Source of the DNA: Xiphophorus maculatus
Lineage: Eukaryota > Chordata > Actinopteri > Cyprinodontiformes > Poeciliidae
DNA: 64,000 nt
Assembly: GCF_002775205.1 (NCBI RefSeq)
Contig: NC_036447.1
Location: forward strand, 22,240,501-22,304,500
Direction of reading: 5' to 3'
Position 1 is the stretch's first letter, and each line of letters starts with the position of its first letter. Shown piece after piece: positions 59,860 through 64,000 of this stretch. A program made the position numbers and the translations under genes. The notes beneath the pieces were generated by a model, which worked only from the letters and a program-made list of their open reading frames with translations, searched no databases and was not told where the DNA came from.

Positions 59860-61530
59860 ATCTCACAAGAATTGAAGTGTGTTGCCTAAAAATGGATCCA
59901 GAAATGTACCTCAATATAAGGCCCACTAACTCATAATATCATCATCATTAGGGCTTTCCCAACCTGTTTAAAGCTAAAGTAACATCAGTGTATGGACACT
60001 TCTCATTTTGAAGAACATAATTGAAATGGATTTAGCAAAAATAAATAATTAAGGTAATCTTAACTAGCCTAAAGTTCTAAAAGTTTATTGCCCGCGAGAT
60101 TATACGTAGGAAAATTTACTTTTATAAAGTGTTATCCTGGTCGTTGCCTTCCTATGAAATTCTGCTTAATTCTAATCTCACTTCACTACTCCCTCTGGAC
60201 TCTGGTAAACGAACAGCTATCTGGTTCAACTCAGCACTCCTCTATTCATAGTGGAGGATGGTTGTCTACAGTCCAGGCAATTTCCGGTAAGCTTTGTATC
60301 ATTACACCAGTGCATTACGTACCTCACGGCCAAACTTCAGTGATTGAGTAAAATCGCTAAAATGATTCATCCACTTCCTGGAATCCACGCCTCCAGGAAG
60401 CAATTGTTTCAGTATCAGAGAGTCCAGACTCATCTGTACACAGCGGAGCACAGAACAAGGACTGGTTTTCACCAGGCTAATAGTGTGTGTGAGAGTGAAG
60501 GCGAGAGCAGAAAGGTGACATTCCATCCATTCCTGCTCTTCCTGAGGAAGGAGAGAAAGCATTACACACACTGCTGTTGACAGCAGACGTAGGGAGAGGC
60601 GTACAAACACCCGTCTAAGGTCATTCACATCCTCCAGCTCTTTCATTCCAACATATCAAACATCAAAGTTACCATTCATCTCACTTAGCTATCTAAAAGC
60701 AGCTCTTTTGGTCCGTTTGGCTACTGCTAGATGTAGCAGAATGAAGCATCTTTCATGAAACTCAAGAGAAACATATTTTTGCTCTTGCTATTGAACAGGC
60801 TATGTGTTTTGGGAGGGATGGAGGTGAAAAAATAACTTTGTTTCTCTTTTTGCACACATAAAAAAATAAATGAACACCGAGTGTCACAGACAAGATGCCA
60901 AACATAAAGAATTAGCCCTGACTTTTCCTTCTCTGCTACTAACTAATGGTCACTCACATTATTTTTTCATATTGGTTAATATTCTTTTGTTTACATTTAT
61001 TAGGATGTTGGTAACTTTTTGTCCTCTAACGTGGATCTTCCTTTATTTTCATTGCAAAGTTTCTCTTGAGTTCATTGTAGTTCAGTAACAAAACCACAGA
61101 CTGTTCAGCTTACCTTTTTGTTCATAAAAAACGACACCAGGTTTATTTTTCTGTAAATATGTATAAGCCACTTAGACCCATTTGCAAACCCCACACCAAT
61201 TCAGTACACATAGACTCACAGAGCTGCATACCATAGACTTCTCTCAGAAGGCTAAAATTTACAGGAAGCTTTTTACAAAGCAAACTTTCATTTCTAGAAA
61301 TAGCAATAAGGCCATCATCGCAACAACTAGTAGGGCACAAATATCACTTTACAGAAATCAGTCATTCTGTACATTAATACACTCGTAGTTCACAAGAGTT
61401 GTCAAATGGAGGCAGCACAGTCAACAAAACCCGGATCATGTTTGGCTAAACTGCTGCTTGTCCTTTTCTGATCTATGCTCCAGTATTTTTACCCATAACT
61501 CCTTCATTTTAAGGCGAATCGTCTTCCACC
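59860..61530. other. Spacer between repeats and the meteorin-family gene
   Basis: No supported exon. A minus-strand frame of 114 codons at 60302-60646 has no recognisable domain and is probably chance. The part nearest 61540 is the expected 3'UTR side of the meteorin-family gene. Confidence 0.35.
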
Positions 61531-61539
61531 AGAAATCTC

Positions 61540-62572
61540 TCAGTTCGTGTCTATGTGGCAGGGGTTTGTTCCTGCATTCACTGCTTCAGCGTACAGCTTT
61601 AAGAAGTCTCTATAGCGAGGCGCACAGCCGAGCCACGCCTCACCAAAGTGGACAGAGCCGGTCAGGAGGTACTCGTCCTCTGCTGGACGCACAACGCACG
61701 GAGCGGGAACGCTGACCCGTCCTCTCCAGCCCTGTCCTCTGGCTCCGCCCCACGCAAACAGGCCGCTCTTCTGCTGGAACAGCCGACGCAGAGTCACCGT
61801 GACAACGGGGTGCTGGTTTGAGCCCGACGCTGCATCTCCAAAAGTGCCACAGCCAGCTTGAAAGATCGGACAGGAGAAGACAAGGCAAAGGAAATGAAAT
61901 GAAATCGGTTTGAACTAAATGCTGTGGAAGTTAAAAGCATTTTCGATTTGGGCCACATCACTGGGCATCAAAAGCCTGGCATAGCTAAACATTAAGAAAC
62001 TATTAAAAAAATATATAGGTTTCTCTGCATTTGATGAGTACTTCATAAAATTTTAAATTATTTAACATCTTTTTACACTGATGTAAATTGGCACTGTACA
62101 AATAAAAAATAATTAGATTTTAATTAAAAAAAAGATGTCTAAGGTAACAACTACTACCATAAAGCTCTGTTTCTGTTCTCTTTAGGCCGCAGGAATCTTT
62201 CTTCTAAAGGATCGGATAAGAAGACAGTCTGCTCTCATGTTAGTACTTTGAAATGTTACTAAAACCAGCAGGAGGAGCTTGGTTTAGGTACGACCAAGAC
62301 TGAACTTTCATTTTTGCTGGTTACCGTATAATAAAAGTTACATTTTAAAATCATTCAGCAAAACAGAGGAGGTAAATTTCTCCCTTTGTCTTTGACTTGT
62401 AAGAGTTACATAATCTGTAAAATATTACTAACAGCTGTTTCCAAAGTCTACATCTGCTGCCAGCAGACCACTCTTCATTCTACACTGTGTGCTTATGTGT
62501 TGATGCATTTACCGAAATCACTCGTGCAGACAGCCATGAGGACCTCTTGATCCGAGCAGGGCTTACAGGTGA
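61540..62572 (-). CDS. metrnl: Meteorin-family secreted factor, last two exons (partial, 5' part outside)
   Basis: The final exon, 61540-61856, ends with the hallmark C-terminus of meteorin/meteorin-like: GRVSVPAPCVVRP, then TGSVHFGEAWLGCAPRYRDF, a Tyr, and NPC four residues before the stop. The exon before it, 62513-62572, reads TCKPCSDQEVLMAVCTSDF, matching the CxPCSDxEVLLAVCTSDF block of METRNL. The join is phase 1 with GT-AG borders, giving SDFAGCGTF, where human METRNL has SDFAVRG. Meteorins are secreted proteins acting on glia, adipose tissue and immune cells. HFGEA, RDF and the Thr near the end favour METRNL over METRN, but a fish metrn or a second metrnl paralogue is possible. Upstream exons (CUB-like part and signal peptide) are not found up to 64000. 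Confidence 0.85.
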
Positions 62573-62579
62573 CTAAATC

Positions 62580-64000
62580 AGAAAATGGGAAAGGAAGACA
62601 TATTAGGTATCCTTAAGAAAAACACACAACTTCCTATTTTCATAGCTTATTTCATCAAAATTAGCTACCTAGAACTTGGGCTCCAACTAAACTACTCTAG
62701 AGCTGGATTTTTCTTTCATCGGTTTCATCAATATGAAGAAGGTGCATTTTCTCAAAAATATTGACTAAACTGAAATAGCGGTGCCACATCAGCAGGTCGA
62801 GAAAACATGAACAACACAAAGTATAACTCAGAAACAATCCCTGAAGTATTGTGGATTTGCTTTTGACAACTATTTCTTCTAGATCATTAACCTTTTCAGC
62901 ACACGTTTGACATTTGGAAGTGGGACAAATCTTGGGGAAACTGAAAACAAAAGTGCACTGTTGCTCATATTTGTTGTACACAAATCAAGAATCAGCATTC
63001 AAAATAATATAAACAATAATATAAATATCACACTTCACTATCCTCACATTCTTAAGATTTAAAAAATAATAAGTAGAAGTGGCTGTGTTTAGAGAAAACA
63101 CACTGGTGTTAAGGTTTACATCTTAACTTTACCTTTTCACCCTAAACATACAGTGAACTTCTTTTTTCCCCATTCTTAAACAGTTATCTACAATTAATTG
63201 GATAAAGCCTTAATTGTCTGTATAGCATGTCATGTTGCTGTTTGCCTGCAAAACAACATATTTGTAGTCTTAAATACATTTTTGAATTTTGAGATTTCAG
63301 CCTTCAATAAAGATCCAAATTGTTCCCGTTGCACATTGGGTAATTTAAGGGTGTTTTCACACTTGATAATGCGCTAGAATTGGTTTGATTTGGGACTAAA
63401 ATTGCAACATGTTACATTTTCAGCTGGTGTAGTTGACTTTCACACTGCACTGCGTCACATGATGCAAACCCTTTGAAAAGCCCGTTTCCCACCCTCCCCT
63501 GTAGTGGCTAAGAACTACTGAAGGAAACGAGACAAAAACCTCTGTCATAGCAATGCCTGCTTTAATAACCAAGATAAAACTATACACGAGTCGTCTTCCT
63601 TCTTTACCAAATGTAAGCAAATGCAGTAGTGTCCGATTTGAGCAGATTTCACTTTTTGTCCTGCTAGCGCTAGACTCTTGTTTCTATTTCGTTTCTATTT
63701 TGTATTTGCCCAGAATGCCCTGAACGATAGTCTGGTTCTTGTTTTTGGGTCTGTCGCCGGTTTGCTTGAAATTCACATATGCATTCAAACAGAGACCTGG
63801 GTTTGTAGGCAGACCAGAGTTTGATTTTTTTGGTCTGCACTAGAGTTCGATTGCACATTCCCAACTCCCCAAACAAACCGGACTCTAAAGACAAACCAAT
63901 TAGAGTTCTGCTAAAGTGAACCGAACAGGGATGGTGTGAATGAACACTAAAAGGCCTCCCCTGTGCTTTAACAGTTTTCTAAAAACAATGATTTTAGAAA
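62580..64000. other. Intron of the meteorin-family gene
   Basis: No further exon is visible up to the window end on the minus strand. Near 63340-63480 and 63700-63920 the text (gatttgggactaaaattgc, tggtctgcactagagttcg, agtgaaccgaac) resembles a worn fish DNA-transposon family. Confidence 0.35.

Noticed and set aside
60302-60646. 114-codon minus-strand open frame
   Set aside because: No domain, no splice or promoter evidence, and overlapping frames on the other strand are similarly open.

Overview
This window comes from a ray-finned (teleost) fish. The evidence is intron-rich genes with phase-1 immunoglobulin V exons of the CD300/CMRF35-like and polymeric-Ig-receptor-like (PIGRL) type, fish retroelements (Rex3/RTE-like and Rex1-like LINEs, tRNA-derived SINEs, a small gypsy-type LTR family), and a terminal meteorin-family gene. 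The species cannot be named from sequence alone.

Layout. Positions 1-316 hold the worn end of a C2H2 zinc-finger gene on the + strand. From about 0.9 to 55 kb there is a tandem array of seven CD300/PIGRL-like receptor loci, all on the minus strand: A (0.9-4.7 kb), B (6.2-10.4), C (14.9-22.3), D (23.2-29.5), E (31.4-37.5), F/G (39.2-46.2) and H (49.1-55.0). I joined exons by hand using splice sites and phase. Each locus follows one plan: short leader exon beginning MW or MR, distal Ig domain D1, middle domain D2, proximal domain D3, Ser/Thr/Pro- or Glu-rich stalk exon(s), transmembrane (TM) exon, then short cytoplasmic exons with tyrosine motifs. Introns from leader to TM are phase 1, so domains can be exchanged without frame loss. 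All seven models close into open reading frames: A 441, B 437, C 517, D 444 or 451, E 385, F/G 667 and H 486 residues. Pseudo-exons of the same family lie near 13.8 kb and at 38.0-38.8 kb. The 55-61.5 kb stretch holds a truncated LINE, a CpG-rich island and repeats. From 61.5 kb the last two exons of a meteorin-family gene (metrnl-like, minus strand) run in; its 5' part is beyond the window.

How the genes relate. D2 is almost identical in seven copies while D1 and D3 differ widely, which suggests gene conversion. The stretch from D2 of A to D2 of B (about 3.4-9.3 kb) is duplicated at 28.2-36.4 kb, with both joins inside D2 exons. D and E therefore look like two halves of one older gene separated by a copied segment. 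Loci differ in domain number (C is D1-D3-D3-D3; F/G may read D1-D2-stalks-D1-D2-D3), in tail (Tyr motifs in A, B, C, D and H; short tails in E and F/G) and in TM charge (an Arg in B and E). This looks like a fast-evolving paired-receptor family of cell-surface immune receptors.

Most striking signals: a perfect 26-bp inverted repeat with a 2-nt loop covering the splice acceptor of one of two alternative last exons in D; duplicated alternative leader exons in A and D; the D2-bounded segmental duplication; and a same-orientation solo LTR 46 bp past the stop codon of C.
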